A stretch of DNA of 45,464 bases from Spirochaetaceae bacterium. Its GTDB lineage: Bacteria > Spirochaetota > Spirochaetia > SZUA-6 > DRHE01. The notes below the pieces were generated by a model, which was not told the DNA's origin, searched no databases, and was given only the letters and a program-made list of their open reading frames with translations. Location: the NCBI GenBank assembly GCA_020353535.1, contig CP070696.1, positions 4,105,443 through 4,150,906 on the forward strand, written 5' to 3'. The position numbers were made by a program, and so were the translations under genes. Shown here one piece after another: positions 17,001 to 24,027 of the stretch; positions within the stretch are counted from its first letter, which is position 1, and each line of letters begins with the position of its first letter.

Positions 17001-17297
17001 GCCCAGGCAACGGCCAGCCGGGCTGCCACGATTATTTCCAAGAAGGAATATACGCCTGAGGCGATCATCTCCTCGGTGGATGAAGATGTCTGCGCCGGCT
17101 GCGGGATCTGCGCCGCGGTCTGCACCTACGATGCTCCCCAGGTCGTGACCCATCGGGGCCGGAGGGTGTCAAGGTTCAACCTTGCCCTGTGCAAGGGCTG
17201 CGGTGCCTGCGCCGCCGCCTGTCCTTCCGGGGCCGTCCAGCAGCTCGGGTTCCGACCCAGGCAGATTGCCGATATGATCAGCGCGGTTTTGGAGTGA
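14073..17297 (+). CDS. NuoG-like Fe-S domain fused to HdrA lacking its N-terminus
   Basis: From ATG 14073 the product is 1074 residues. Residues 1-~195 resemble the NuoG N-terminus: a [2Fe-2S] site (C34, C45, C48, C64) and two [4Fe-4S] motifs (C125-C135, C166-C176). The usual His-Cys3 cluster segment is missing, replaced by LLLSRCPSVERL. From about residue 200 the chain is HdrA, entering at IYIPYPQALPNVP with the second ferredoxin motif (C227, C235, C238, C242). Next come QCVGSRD...YCSSVCC, ICHCGRNI, CTPRTHEPLF, a second flavin-binding domain (VIGGGVAGMTA), a second QCVGSRE...YCSRVCC and a terminal 2[4Fe-4S] ferredoxin. The HdrA part lacks the first GxGxxG domain, which sits on the NuoE fusion. 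The two halves together equal a full ~1000-residue HdrA. Confidence 0.9.
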   Translation: MMDLRIDGRDIQSQAGQTILSVAREHNIEIPTLCHHPALEPYGACRLCVVEASVGGRKRLVTSCNYEVREGLEIHTNSERVRKSRAMTIELLLSRCPSVERLQTLAAAYGVTQPRFPTEDQEERCILCGLCVRICKEKVGVGAVDFVGRGTDIRVAPPYQRRSEVCLTCGACAYVCPTAAVKLEEISGREPIAQYSEFDMEMRSRSSIYIPYPQALPNVPVIDRENCLHFRTGGCKTCESFCPAGAIDYDQEDEVVEIDAGAVILSPGYCLFDAGQKLETGYAWYPNVISSLQFERLLSASGPHAGKIRRPSDLKTPRRIAFVQCVGSRDAERNYCSSVCCMYATKEAIIAKEHEQELDCHIFYMDIRAFGKGFDLYYERAKELGVVYTRCRPSSVEPVDSTGDLKIGYINEQGTYRSEEFDLVVLSSGIRPPREVRDLAGKFGVQIDSQGFAVTSRFDPVQSSVPGVYVCGPFSEPKDIPETVMEASGAAAKAMALLAGERGELVEERRWPPEKRVSGQLPRIGVFICHCGRNIAGVVNVSEVRSYAETLANVVLAQDNLYTCSIDTQNGIKKAIEEHGLNRVVVASCTPRTHEPLFRDTVREAGLNPYLFEMANIRDQCSWVHMGDPSRATEKAKDLVRMAVSKARLLEPLYSQSVPVSNSALVIGGGVAGMTAAVNLAEQGFPVHLVERQQQLGGNMRFLHTLLGGEDPQNQLRRIIDRVKELANITVWTGAAVEAVTGFVGNFTTTIRQNGNSQEVEHGAVILATGAEQMVPQEYGYGTDPRIVTGRDLERMLAEGDFSAERVVMIQCVGSREGDRMYCSRVCCSHSIKNALKIKENYPNTDVVILYREVRTYGFREQYYTLAREKGVRCIHYTVEQKPSVSLEDGRIRVEAPDEVLGKVLQIDCDLLALAPAVVPQEDTEQIAQMLKVPLTRERFFLEAHLKLRPVDFSVDGVFFAGMAHAPKSVEESIAQAQATASRAATIISKKEYTPEAIISSVDEDVCAGCGICAAVCTYDAPQVVTHRGRRVSRFNLALCKGCGACAAACPSGAVQQLGFRPRQIADMISAVLE

Positions 17298-17884
17298 TGG
17301 AAATGACGGATGTTGTTTTCCGGGAGCAAGTGAAGCAGCGCAGCGGGCAAAACATAGACCGCTGTTATCAGTGTCTCAAATGTACCGCGGGCTGCCCCAT
17401 GGCGGCGCATTTCGAATACAAACCGAATAGCCTGATCCGTATGATCCAGTACGGCAGGAAGGAGCAGGTGCTGGACAGCCGCTCGATCTGGCTGTGCGTG
17501 TCCTGTATGACCTGCGCAGCCCGCTGTCCCAACCAGGTGGACATCAGCGCGGTGATGGACACCCTGCGGGAGATGGCCGTCGAATCAGGGCAGCCCTACG
17601 GCGCGGAGAAAAACGTAGTCATCCTTCACGAGGAGTTCATCCGCTCGATCCGCCTTTGGGGGCGCCTGCATGAAGTCACCTTTTTCATTGCATATATGCT
17701 GCGCAGTTTCGACTTCTTCTCCCCCATCCCTTCGGGGATAACCCTGTTCGCCAAGAGAAAGCTCCCCTTTGTCCCCAGACGGATCAAGGGGATCAAAGGT
17801 TTGCAGGAGCTGTTCCGTCGCGCTTACGGCAAAGCCCCCGAAAAAGCGTCAGGGAACAGGAAAAAACAGGAAGGAGCACACTAA
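17297..17884 (+). CDS. hdrC: Heterodisulfide reductase subunit C-like protein
   Basis: The 195-residue protein has two [4Fe-4S] motifs in the HdrC arrangement: C23, C26, C29, C33 (CYQCLKCTAGCP) and C67, C70, C73, C77 (CVSCMTCAARCP). HdrC relays electrons from HdrA to HdrB. After residue ~95 there is a helical tail with a hydrophobic stretch (VTFFIAYMLRSF) and a basic C-terminus, giving the usual HdrC length. The ATG at 17297 shares one base with the stop of the upstream NuoG-HdrA gene. HdrB follows five bases after the stop. Confidence 0.9.
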   Translation: MEMTDVVFREQVKQRSGQNIDRCYQCLKCTAGCPMAAHFEYKPNSLIRMIQYGRKEQVLDSRSIWLCVSCMTCAARCPNQVDISAVMDTLREMAVESGQPYGAEKNVVILHEEFIRSIRLWGRLHEVTFFIAYMLRSFDFFSPIPSGITLFAKRKLPFVPRRIKGIKGLQELFRRAYGKAPEKASGNRKKQEGAH

Positions 17885-17888
17885 AGTC

Positions 17889-18758
17889 GTGGAAGTATCC
17901 TTTTACCCCGGTTGTACAGCCCACTCCACAGGTGTGGAATACAGCCTCTCCCTGCACGCGGTGGCGGAGGAGCTGGGGCTCGAGCTTCTGGAGATAGAGG
18001 ATTGGAATTGCTGCGGAGCAGCGGCTGCTCACAGCCTGAGTGGACTCCTGGGGCTGGCCCTGCCGGCCCGCAATCTGGCCCGGGCTCAAGAAAGGGATCT
18101 TCCCCTAGCGGTTCCCTGCGCGGGCTGCTACAACGCCCTCAAAAGAGCTCAAGCCGCCCTGGCGGGCGGCGGCGATATGAAGGAAAAACTCGAAGAGATC
18201 GTGGAATTCGAGTACGACGAAAAGCTCGTGGTCAAATTAATGCACCAGGTGATCATGGACCAGATCGGGCTGGAAGAGGTGAAACGTCACATCCACAGGC
18301 CCCTGAGCGGGCTCAAGGTTGCCTCCTACTACGGTTGCGCCCTGGTACGGTCCCCCGAGGTGGTACAGATGGGAGACCATGAAAATCCCCTGTTCCTCGA
18401 TGAGATCGTGACCCTGCTGGGCGCGGAAGCGCGGGACTGGTCGTACAAGACCGATTGCTGCGGGGCGGATATCGCCATGACCCACTCCGATATCGCCGTG
18501 GAGATCGCCGATCGCATCACCGACATGGCACTGGAGGCCGGGGCGGACTGCGCCATGGTCAGCTGCGGACTCTGTCAGATCAACCTGGACATGAGGCAGT
18601 CGGCCAGGGGACGAACAAGGCTGCCGGTGTTCTACTTTACAGAGCTGATGGGCGTAGCTATGGATCTGCCCGGAACAAACAAATGGTGGGCCAAGCACGT
18701 AGTGGATCCGCGTCCCCTGCTGAAAACCCTGGATCTGCTGCCGGGAGGGAGGAGATGA
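17889..18758 (+). CDS. hdrB: Heterodisulfide reductase subunit B-like catalytic protein
   Basis: Starting at GTG 17889 (ribosome site GGAAGGAG at 17871-17878), the product is 289 residues. It has both CCG domains of HdrB. The first is C9, C41-C42 and VPCAGC (pattern C-x31-CC-x~36-CxxC); the second is YYGCALVRSP, TDCCGAD and SCGLC. In methanogens these ligate two non-cubane [4Fe-4S] clusters that cleave CoM-S-S-CoB. The bacterial substrate is not known. This is the only HdrB in the window, although three HdrA equivalents and two HdrC are present. It overlaps the next hdrA by four bases (ATGA). Confidence 0.92.
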   Translation: MEVSFYPGCTAHSTGVEYSLSLHAVAEELGLELLEIEDWNCCGAAAAHSLSGLLGLALPARNLARAQERDLPLAVPCAGCYNALKRAQAALAGGGDMKEKLEEIVEFEYDEKLVVKLMHQVIMDQIGLEEVKRHIHRPLSGLKVASYYGCALVRSPEVVQMGDHENPLFLDEIVTLLGAEARDWSYKTDCCGADIAMTHSDIAVEIADRITDMALEAGADCAMVSCGLCQINLDMRQSARGRTRLPVFYFTELMGVAMDLPGTNKWWAKHVVDPRPLLKTLDLLPGGRR

Positions 18759-21700
18759 ATCGGGACGTGTTGATTCTGGGAGGAGGGATCGCCGGCATTC
18801 AGACGGCGTTGTTGCTCGCCGAGAAGGACCATAATGTCTATGTGATGGACAGCGCTCCGGCCATCGGCGGATTTTTTCCGCTACTGGAACGCACTTTTCC
18901 CACCAACTCCTGCGGAATCTGCTTCATGAGCCCCAAGCCTCCCGCCTACTGCCCGATCTACGAAAATGACTTCCACCAGAACATTACGGTACTGACCGAT
19001 TGTGATATCAAAAACGTGCACGGTGCTGCCGGTGATTTTACGGTTGCCTACGAATCCAGGCCCCGATACGTGGATCCGGGCAAGTGCACTCTCTGCATGG
19101 GCTGCGCCGAGGTTTGTCCCGTAGAGGTGGCCAGAGAGCTGGGAGGAGGTCTGGAAAAGCGCAAGGCCATCTACCTACCCTTCATGCAGGCCATTCCCCG
19201 CTCCTTCACAGTTGATATGAGCGCCTGCAGCCGCTGCGGCGAATGCCGGAAGGTATGCCAGCCCGGAGCCATCGATTTCGACCAGAAAACCCGGACAGCG
19301 GAACTGCGGGTGGGCGCCATGGTGCTCGGCTTCGGATTCGAGCCCAATGCGGCGTCGATCAAGGGGGAATATGGGTTCGGAAGGTACAGGAACGTGTTGT
19401 CCAGCGTCCAGTACGAGCGGATCCTGAGCTTTTCGGGTCCGACCATGGGAATGCCCCTCCGTCCCAGCGACGGCGGGAAGATCAAGAAGCTGGCCTTCAT
19501 CCAGTGCGTGGGTTCCCGGGATATCTCCTGCGGACGGGGATACTGCTCCAGTGTCTGCTGCCGGATCGCCACCAAGCAGGCCATGATCAGCAAACTGCGG
19601 GATCGACATGTGGAGGCAGCCATCTTCTACATGGACATCCGAGCCATGGGCAAGGAGTACGAGAAGTACTACGAACGGTCCCGGCAGGAGTACGGCGTGC
19701 GCTACATCAGAAGCGCCGTGTCGACGATCAGGGAGCTCCAGCGGACAAAGAACCTGCTCATCACCTTCGCCTCCGAAGGTGGAGAACTGCAGAGCGAGGA
19801 GTTCGACGCGGTGGTTCTGTCCGTGGGTTTTACGACCCCCTCGGATGTTACAAAAATCGCCGACATGCTCGGGGTAGCCCTGAACGAGTATGGCTTCTGC
19901 AGGACAGAGGAATTTCACCCCACCAGGACATCGGTGCCGGGTATCTACGTGGCCGGGGCGTTTCGGGAGCCTCGGGACATTCCCGAATCTGTGGTGGACG
20001 CCAGCAGCGCGGCTGCCGACGTGTCCGAGCTTCTGGACGAATTCGAGCCGGAAGGGGGAGGGGAAACCGAAATCGATGTCCAGACGCCGCTGCTGGAGGA
20101 AGAGGAGCTTCGCATCGGCGTGTTTGTCTGCGACAAACACAACCTGATCAAGAGCGAGCTGAACCTGATCGAGCTGCTCGGTGATCTGGACTTGGACCGG
20201 GACATTGTGCGGCTCAAACGGGTCGATTTCTCCGTGATGGAGCAGGGACTTCAGGAGGTCAAGAACCTTATCGAGGAACACTCCCTGAATCGGGTGATCA
20301 TCGCCGGTTATCGCTGCCTGGAGATCAACAAGTTCATCAAGCAACACAGCGAGATTCTAGGCGCCTACTCCAACTTGATCAGCCTGGCCAACATCGGAGA
20401 GCAGTGCGCCAATGTCCACGTGGACAGCCCCGAGGCGGCCACGAAGAAAGCCTATGCCCTGATTCGGGCCAGCATAGAGAAGGCCAAGTTCGAGGTCCCC
20501 CGCAGGAGGGGCAAGAAGAGGTTGGACAGTCGGGTCCTGGTCGTGGGAGGAGGTATTTCCGGTCTGTCCAGCGCCCTGAGCCTGGCCGAACAGGGGATGA
20601 AAGTCACCCTGGTCGAGAAAGAGGCGGAACTGGGAGGGAATGCCCGCTTCATCTACTACACGCTTAAGGGCTTCGACGTTCAGCACCTGGTGCGGGATCT
20701 CGTCAGCAGTGTCCAGGAGCACCCGAAGATCGAAGTGCTCAAGAACGCCGAGCTTGTCGGCATGGAGGGAACCTGGGGGGATTTTACCTCCTTGATACGG
20801 AAAAACGGTGGGCATATGGAACTGCGGCACGGCGCCGCCGTTTTCGCCGTGGGAGGCAAGGAAATTCAGCCGCAGGGCTACCTCTACGGCGAAAATCCGA
20901 AGGTGGTGACCCAGAGAGAGCTGGAGCGAATGATCTTCTGCGAGCAGCAGAAAGCAGCGGCCCTTCAGACCGTAGCCATGATTCAATGCGTGAACTGCCG
21001 CAACGAGCAACACCCCTATTGCAGCCGGGTGTGCTGCATCCACGCCATCAAGAACGCTCTGAAGCTCAAAGAGATCAATCCGGACATATCGATTTATGTG
21101 TTTTATAGAGATATCAGGACATACGGATTTTATGAGGAGTACTATCTCCAGGCTCGGGAAAAAGGAATCATCTTCATCCGTTATGAACAGGAGGAGCAAC
21201 CCAGGGTACGCGAGGGAGTGGGCAAGCTGCGCGTCTCCGCGGTGGAACCGCTGATCGGCGAAGCGGTTGAGGTGGAGGCGGATCTGCTGGCCTTGAGCAA
21301 CGGCATAGAACCGTACCACAATCCCGGTCTGGCGGAGATCGCCGGATTGCAAACCACTCCAGAGGGATTCTTTGCCGAGGCCAATCCCAAATCCGCACCC
21401 CTGGATTCGATCGCCCGGGGCAAGTTCTTCTGCGGCATCTGCCATTCCCCCAACCTGCTGGAGAACGTGATCTGTCAGGGAAAGGCCGCCGCTGCCCGCG
21501 CCTCGGTACTGCTCTGGGGGCGGGAGGGCTTTTTTTCAGATACCCAGGTGTACGTTAATGAACGGCTGTGCTCGGGATGTGGGGTCTGCGTTTCGGCATG
21601 CCCCTTCGAAGCCCGGGTCGTGGATCCGGTGAGAAAGAAAGCCGTAGTGAAGGAGGACCTCTGCAAGGGCTGCGGCACCTGCGCTGTGTGCTGCCCGAAC

Positions 21701-21769
21701 GGAGCATCCCAGCAGTATGACTTTGAGAGGAAGGCGATCATCCGTGAGATGGATCGAATTCTGGTTTAG
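18755..21769 (+). CDS. hdrA: Long HdrA-like flavoprotein (HdrA2), two flavin domains, variant motifs
   Basis: The 1004-residue protein is a full-length long HdrA. It has an N-terminal flavin domain (ILGGGIAGIQTA), TFPTNSCGICFMSP, ferredoxin motifs CTLCMGCAEVCP and CSRCGECRKVC, QCVGSRD...YCSSVCC, a second flavin domain near residue 590 (VVGGGISGLSSA), QCVNCRN...YCSRVCC and a C-terminal ferredoxin (CSGCGVCVSACP, CKGCGTCAVCCP). It differs from the other two HdrA copies in the linker. The ICxCGxNI motif is replaced by VCDKHN, CTPRTHEPLF by GYRCLEINKF, and CSWVH by CANVH. One redox site may therefore be altered. HdrA proteins bind FAD and can bifurcate electrons. Good ribosome site GGGAGGAG. Confidence 0.9.
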   Translation: MNRDVLILGGGIAGIQTALLLAEKDHNVYVMDSAPAIGGFFPLLERTFPTNSCGICFMSPKPPAYCPIYENDFHQNITVLTDCDIKNVHGAAGDFTVAYESRPRYVDPGKCTLCMGCAEVCPVEVARELGGGLEKRKAIYLPFMQAIPRSFTVDMSACSRCGECRKVCQPGAIDFDQKTRTAELRVGAMVLGFGFEPNAASIKGEYGFGRYRNVLSSVQYERILSFSGPTMGMPLRPSDGGKIKKLAFIQCVGSRDISCGRGYCSSVCCRIATKQAMISKLRDRHVEAAIFYMDIRAMGKEYEKYYERSRQEYGVRYIRSAVSTIRELQRTKNLLITFASEGGELQSEEFDAVVLSVGFTTPSDVTKIADMLGVALNEYGFCRTEEFHPTRTSVPGIYVAGAFREPRDIPESVVDASSAAADVSELLDEFEPEGGGETEIDVQTPLLEEEELRIGVFVCDKHNLIKSELNLIELLGDLDLDRDIVRLKRVDFSVMEQGLQEVKNLIEEHSLNRVIIAGYRCLEINKFIKQHSEILGAYSNLISLANIGEQCANVHVDSPEAATKKAYALIRASIEKAKFEVPRRRGKKRLDSRVLVVGGGISGLSSALSLAEQGMKVTLVEKEAELGGNARFIYYTLKGFDVQHLVRDLVSSVQEHPKIEVLKNAELVGMEGTWGDFTSLIRKNGGHMELRHGAAVFAVGGKEIQPQGYLYGENPKVVTQRELERMIFCEQQKAAALQTVAMIQCVNCRNEQHPYCSRVCCIHAIKNALKLKEINPDISIYVFYRDIRTYGFYEEYYLQAREKGIIFIRYEQEEQPRVREGVGKLRVSAVEPLIGEAVEVEADLLALSNGIEPYHNPGLAEIAGLQTTPEGFFAEANPKSAPLDSIARGKFFCGICHSPNLLENVICQGKAAAARASVLLWGREGFFSDTQVYVNERLCSGCGVCVSACPFEARVVDPVRKKAVVKEDLCKGCGTCAVCCPNGASQQYDFERKAIIREMDRILV

Positions 21770-21819
21770 CGGAGCAAGAGGCATGATTGGTCGTCAACCT
21801 GCATTAGGGAGGCATGGAT

Positions 21820-22242
21820 ATGGCTGAATATGAGCCAAGGATCGTGGCGTTTCTGTGCAACTGGTGCACTTACACCGGTGCGGATCTGGCCGGAACCAGC
21901 CGTCTGCAGTATCCGGCCAACGTGCGGATCATCCGGCTGATGTGCACGGGAGCTGTAGACACCATCTACGTTCTCAAAGCCCTGATCGAGGGGGCGGACG
22001 GCGTTCTGATCGGAGGCTGCCATCCGGGGGACTGCCACTATCAGACGGGCAACTACAAGGTGCGGCGGCGCATCGCGGTGATCAAACGGATACTGGACAC
22101 TTTCGGATACGACCAGGAGCGGATTTGGCTGCGCTGGATCAGCGCTTCCGAGGGCAAATTGTTCGCCGATACGGTTGCCCAGATGGTCGAGGCTCTCAAA
22201 GCCAAAGGACCCAACCCGGTCCAGCAAATGTGGTCGGCTTAG
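21820..22242 (+). CDS. mvhD: MvhD/FlxD-like [2Fe-2S] protein, first copy
   Basis: Start chosen at ATG 21820 because GGGAGG (21807-21812) lies seven bases before it; the in-frame ATG at 21814 is too close. The 140-residue product has the MvhD cysteine pattern C13, C16, C42, C67 and C72 (LCNWC, RLMCTG, GGCHPGDCHY) plus the ISASEG motif. MvhD binds a [2Fe-2S] cluster and carries electrons from an input module (hydrogenase, formate dehydrogenase or Flx) to HdrA. It directly follows HdrA2. No hydrogenase gene is present, so the donor must be another module. Confidence 0.9.
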   Translation: MAEYEPRIVAFLCNWCTYTGADLAGTSRLQYPANVRIIRLMCTGAVDTIYVLKALIEGADGVLIGGCHPGDCHYQTGNYKVRRRIAVIKRILDTFGYDQERIWLRWISASEGKLFADTVAQMVEALKAKGPNPVQQMWSA

Positions 22243-22254
22243 GAGCTGCTGGAC

Positions 22255-23397
22255 ATGGTGAATAAATATCATTCAATTGCAGTGAAAGATGGCGGAGTGC
22301 TGGACGGTTTGAATACCTTTCTCAAAGGCCTTCTGGAAAACGGATTCGTGTCCGCCCTGCTGGTGCCCAAGATGCTGCCAAGCGGTGACGGCTATGTGCA
22401 AACCCTGATCCTCGATCCGACCCAGGTGCAGAAGGTCAATCCCTGTGCGCCCACGCTGCCGGTCCACTCGGCCCGCATCCTCTCCGAGCTGACCTCGGGC
22501 CAGATAAAGGGAAGAATCGGAGCGCTGTTGAAACCCTGCGAGTTAAAAGCCGTTGTGGAGCTGGTCAAATTCCTACAGATCGATCTGGACAACGTGGTGA
22601 CGATCGGGATCGATTGCCCGGGGACCTATGAGGTGAGAGATTTCGCCGTGCTGGCCAAAAACGGCGGTATTTCGCAAAGCTTGCTGATCGAAGGCCTTCA
22701 GAAGGGGGAGCAGCAGCCCCCCGAGGGATACGCACTGCGCAGATCCTGCCAGATCTGCGAAAATCCCGCTGCTGTAAATGCCGATATCAATCTGGGATTG
22801 TTGGGCTGCGATCTGTCCCGGGAGATCGAAGTGGCCGTTGGAGAGCGATTCCGGGAGGAGCTTGCCGAAGGGGGGTCCCTGAAGCTGGCAGACAAGGGTT
22901 CGGCCGGTCGTCCAGGAGCAATCAAGAAGCTGACCGCCCGACGCAGGAAAAAGCGAGAAGAGGTGTTGAAACAGGTGCGCGACAGTACCGGCAGTCTGGA
23001 AAAGCTGATGCAGGTGCTTTCCACCTGCATTCGCTGCCATAACTGCATGAACGCCTGTCCGATCTGCTACTGCAAGGAATGTGTGTTCGAGTCCAATGTC
23101 TTTGAGCACACCTCGGATCAGTTCCTCAGCTGGGCGGCGCGAAAAGGAGCCCTACGGCTTCCCACCGACACCCTCTTGTTTCACCTGACCCGGATGAGTC
23201 ACATGGCTACCTCCTGCACGAGCTGCGGTCTGTGCAGCAGCGCCTGCCCCAACCAGCTTCCCGTGTCGGATTTGTTCGGACTGATCGGCGGAGAGCTGCA
23301 GGAAATGTTCGCCTACGGAGCAGGAAGAGCCCTCGAGGAACAACCGCCGGTGATCGTGTTCAAAGAGGATGAGCTGCAGGCGGAGACGGGCAGCTAG
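22255..23397 (+). CDS. FlxC-like Fe-S protein, first copy
   Basis: The 380-residue protein has an N-terminal alpha-beta part with LLKPCELKAVVELVKF and VVTIGIDCPGTYE, as in FrhB/FdhB-related proteins, and a mid-region SCQICENP. Residues ~205-240 are basic and helical. The C-terminal half has two ferredoxin motifs, CIRCHNCMNACPICYCKEC and CTSCGLCSSACPN. The same plan is seen in the protein at 28614, and FlxC of FlxABCD-HdrABC systems is the best match I can name. It probably transfers electrons between MvhD and other modules. AGGAG lies nine bases ahead of the ATG. Unlike the second copy it is not followed by FlxB and FlxA but by HdrC-like and FrhB-like genes. Confidence 0.75.
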   Translation: MVNKYHSIAVKDGGVLDGLNTFLKGLLENGFVSALLVPKMLPSGDGYVQTLILDPTQVQKVNPCAPTLPVHSARILSELTSGQIKGRIGALLKPCELKAVVELVKFLQIDLDNVVTIGIDCPGTYEVRDFAVLAKNGGISQSLLIEGLQKGEQQPPEGYALRRSCQICENPAAVNADINLGLLGCDLSREIEVAVGERFREELAEGGSLKLADKGSAGRPGAIKKLTARRRKKREEVLKQVRDSTGSLEKLMQVLSTCIRCHNCMNACPICYCKECVFESNVFEHTSDQFLSWAARKGALRLPTDTLLFHLTRMSHMATSCTSCGLCSSACPNQLPVSDLFGLIGGELQEMFAYGAGRALEEQPPVIVFKEDELQAETGS

Positions 23398-23534
23398 CGG
23401 CGAGGGGCTGGTCGCCTGCACGGGAGTGCATATGGCACAGGAGTGCATAAAGGCACAGGAGTGCACAAAGGCGCCGCCGAAGAGCAGCGGTGTCTGTTCC
23501 GTTGCTCATGAAGGTGAGCTTCAAGGAGTAGGGA
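23398..23534 (+). repeat. Intergenic segment with three tandem 17/18-base repeats (23417-23469)
   Basis: Units at 23417-23433 (17 bases), 23434-23451 and 23452-23469 (18 bases each) share the core GCAC-(A/G)GGA-GTGC, itself a small inverted repeat; the last two units differ at one base. This is the widest gap inside the cluster (137 bases). No convincing gene is present. The ribosome site AAGGAG for the next gene lies near its end. It may be an internal regulatory or mRNA-processing element. Confidence 0.6.
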
Positions 23535-24020
23535 ATGAAGGAGAACATCGAAGCCGAGAAGATCGTTGTCGACGAGCTGGATCGAGGTTTCTGTAACGAG
23601 GTGGCCGCCCTGCCGGGAGGGCAGAACATCAGAAAGTGTTTCGCCTGCGGTACCTGCGCCGCCGGGTGCCCAGTTACCGGTATCGACGAGCAGTACAACA
23701 GCCGAAAAATCATCCGGCAGGTCCTATTCGGCATGCGGGAAGAGGTTCTCAGCTCACCGTTGATTTGGTTTTGTCTCATGTGCTACCGCTGCTATGCCCG
23801 TTGTCCGCAGCAGGTGAATTTCCCGGACGTTATGAAGGCCTTGCGCTATCTGGCCATAAAACACGGGCATGCCAGCGCGGACCTTTTGGGCGATTCCGAT
23901 GAGGTGGACAGGATGGCCCAGACGATCCGGCGGGACATGATCAAGAACACCGTGGAGGGGAGAAAACAGGTGATCGAGGAGCTTAAAGCCAGAATCGCTC
24001 CCCCATCCCTGTTAAAGTAG
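23535..24020 (+). CDS. HdrC-like 2[4Fe-4S] protein, second copy
   Basis: The 161-residue protein has two HdrC-type motifs: C35, C38, C41, C45 (CFACGTCAAGCP) and C80, C83, C86, C90 (CLMCYRCYARCP). It is about 35 residues shorter than the first HdrC and lacks the hydrophobic tail. No HdrB is encoded beside it; an FrhB-like gene follows eight bases later. It may therefore link an HdrA to the FrhB-like flavoprotein rather than to an HdrB. AAGGAG lies seven bases before the ATG at 23535. Confidence 0.85.
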   Translation: MKENIEAEKIVVDELDRGFCNEVAALPGGQNIRKCFACGTCAAGCPVTGIDEQYNSRKIIRQVLFGMREEVLSSPLIWFCLMCYRCYARCPQQVNFPDVMKALRYLAIKHGHASADLLGDSDEVDRMAQTIRRDMIKNTVEGRKQVIEELKARIAPPSLLK

Positions 24021-24027
24021 GACGGCG

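Noticed and set aside
11315..17297. Split HdrA as a simple frameshift or broken gene
   Set aside because: Both halves are continuous with intact NuoE and NuoG domains, with normal starts and overlaps, and the NuoF gene between is complete. A decayed gene would not give two clean in-frame fusions.
19175..21445. Two long antisense frames (390 and 362 codons) opposite hdrA2
   Set aside because: Their content is low-complexity Gly/His/Asp-rich sequence with no motifs; hdrA2 on the other strand is unambiguous.
23369..23596. Short frame through the tandem repeats (Ala-Gln-Glu-Cys repeats)
   Set aside because: It overlaps the ends of two real genes, and the repeat translation is an artefact of the 18-base unit.
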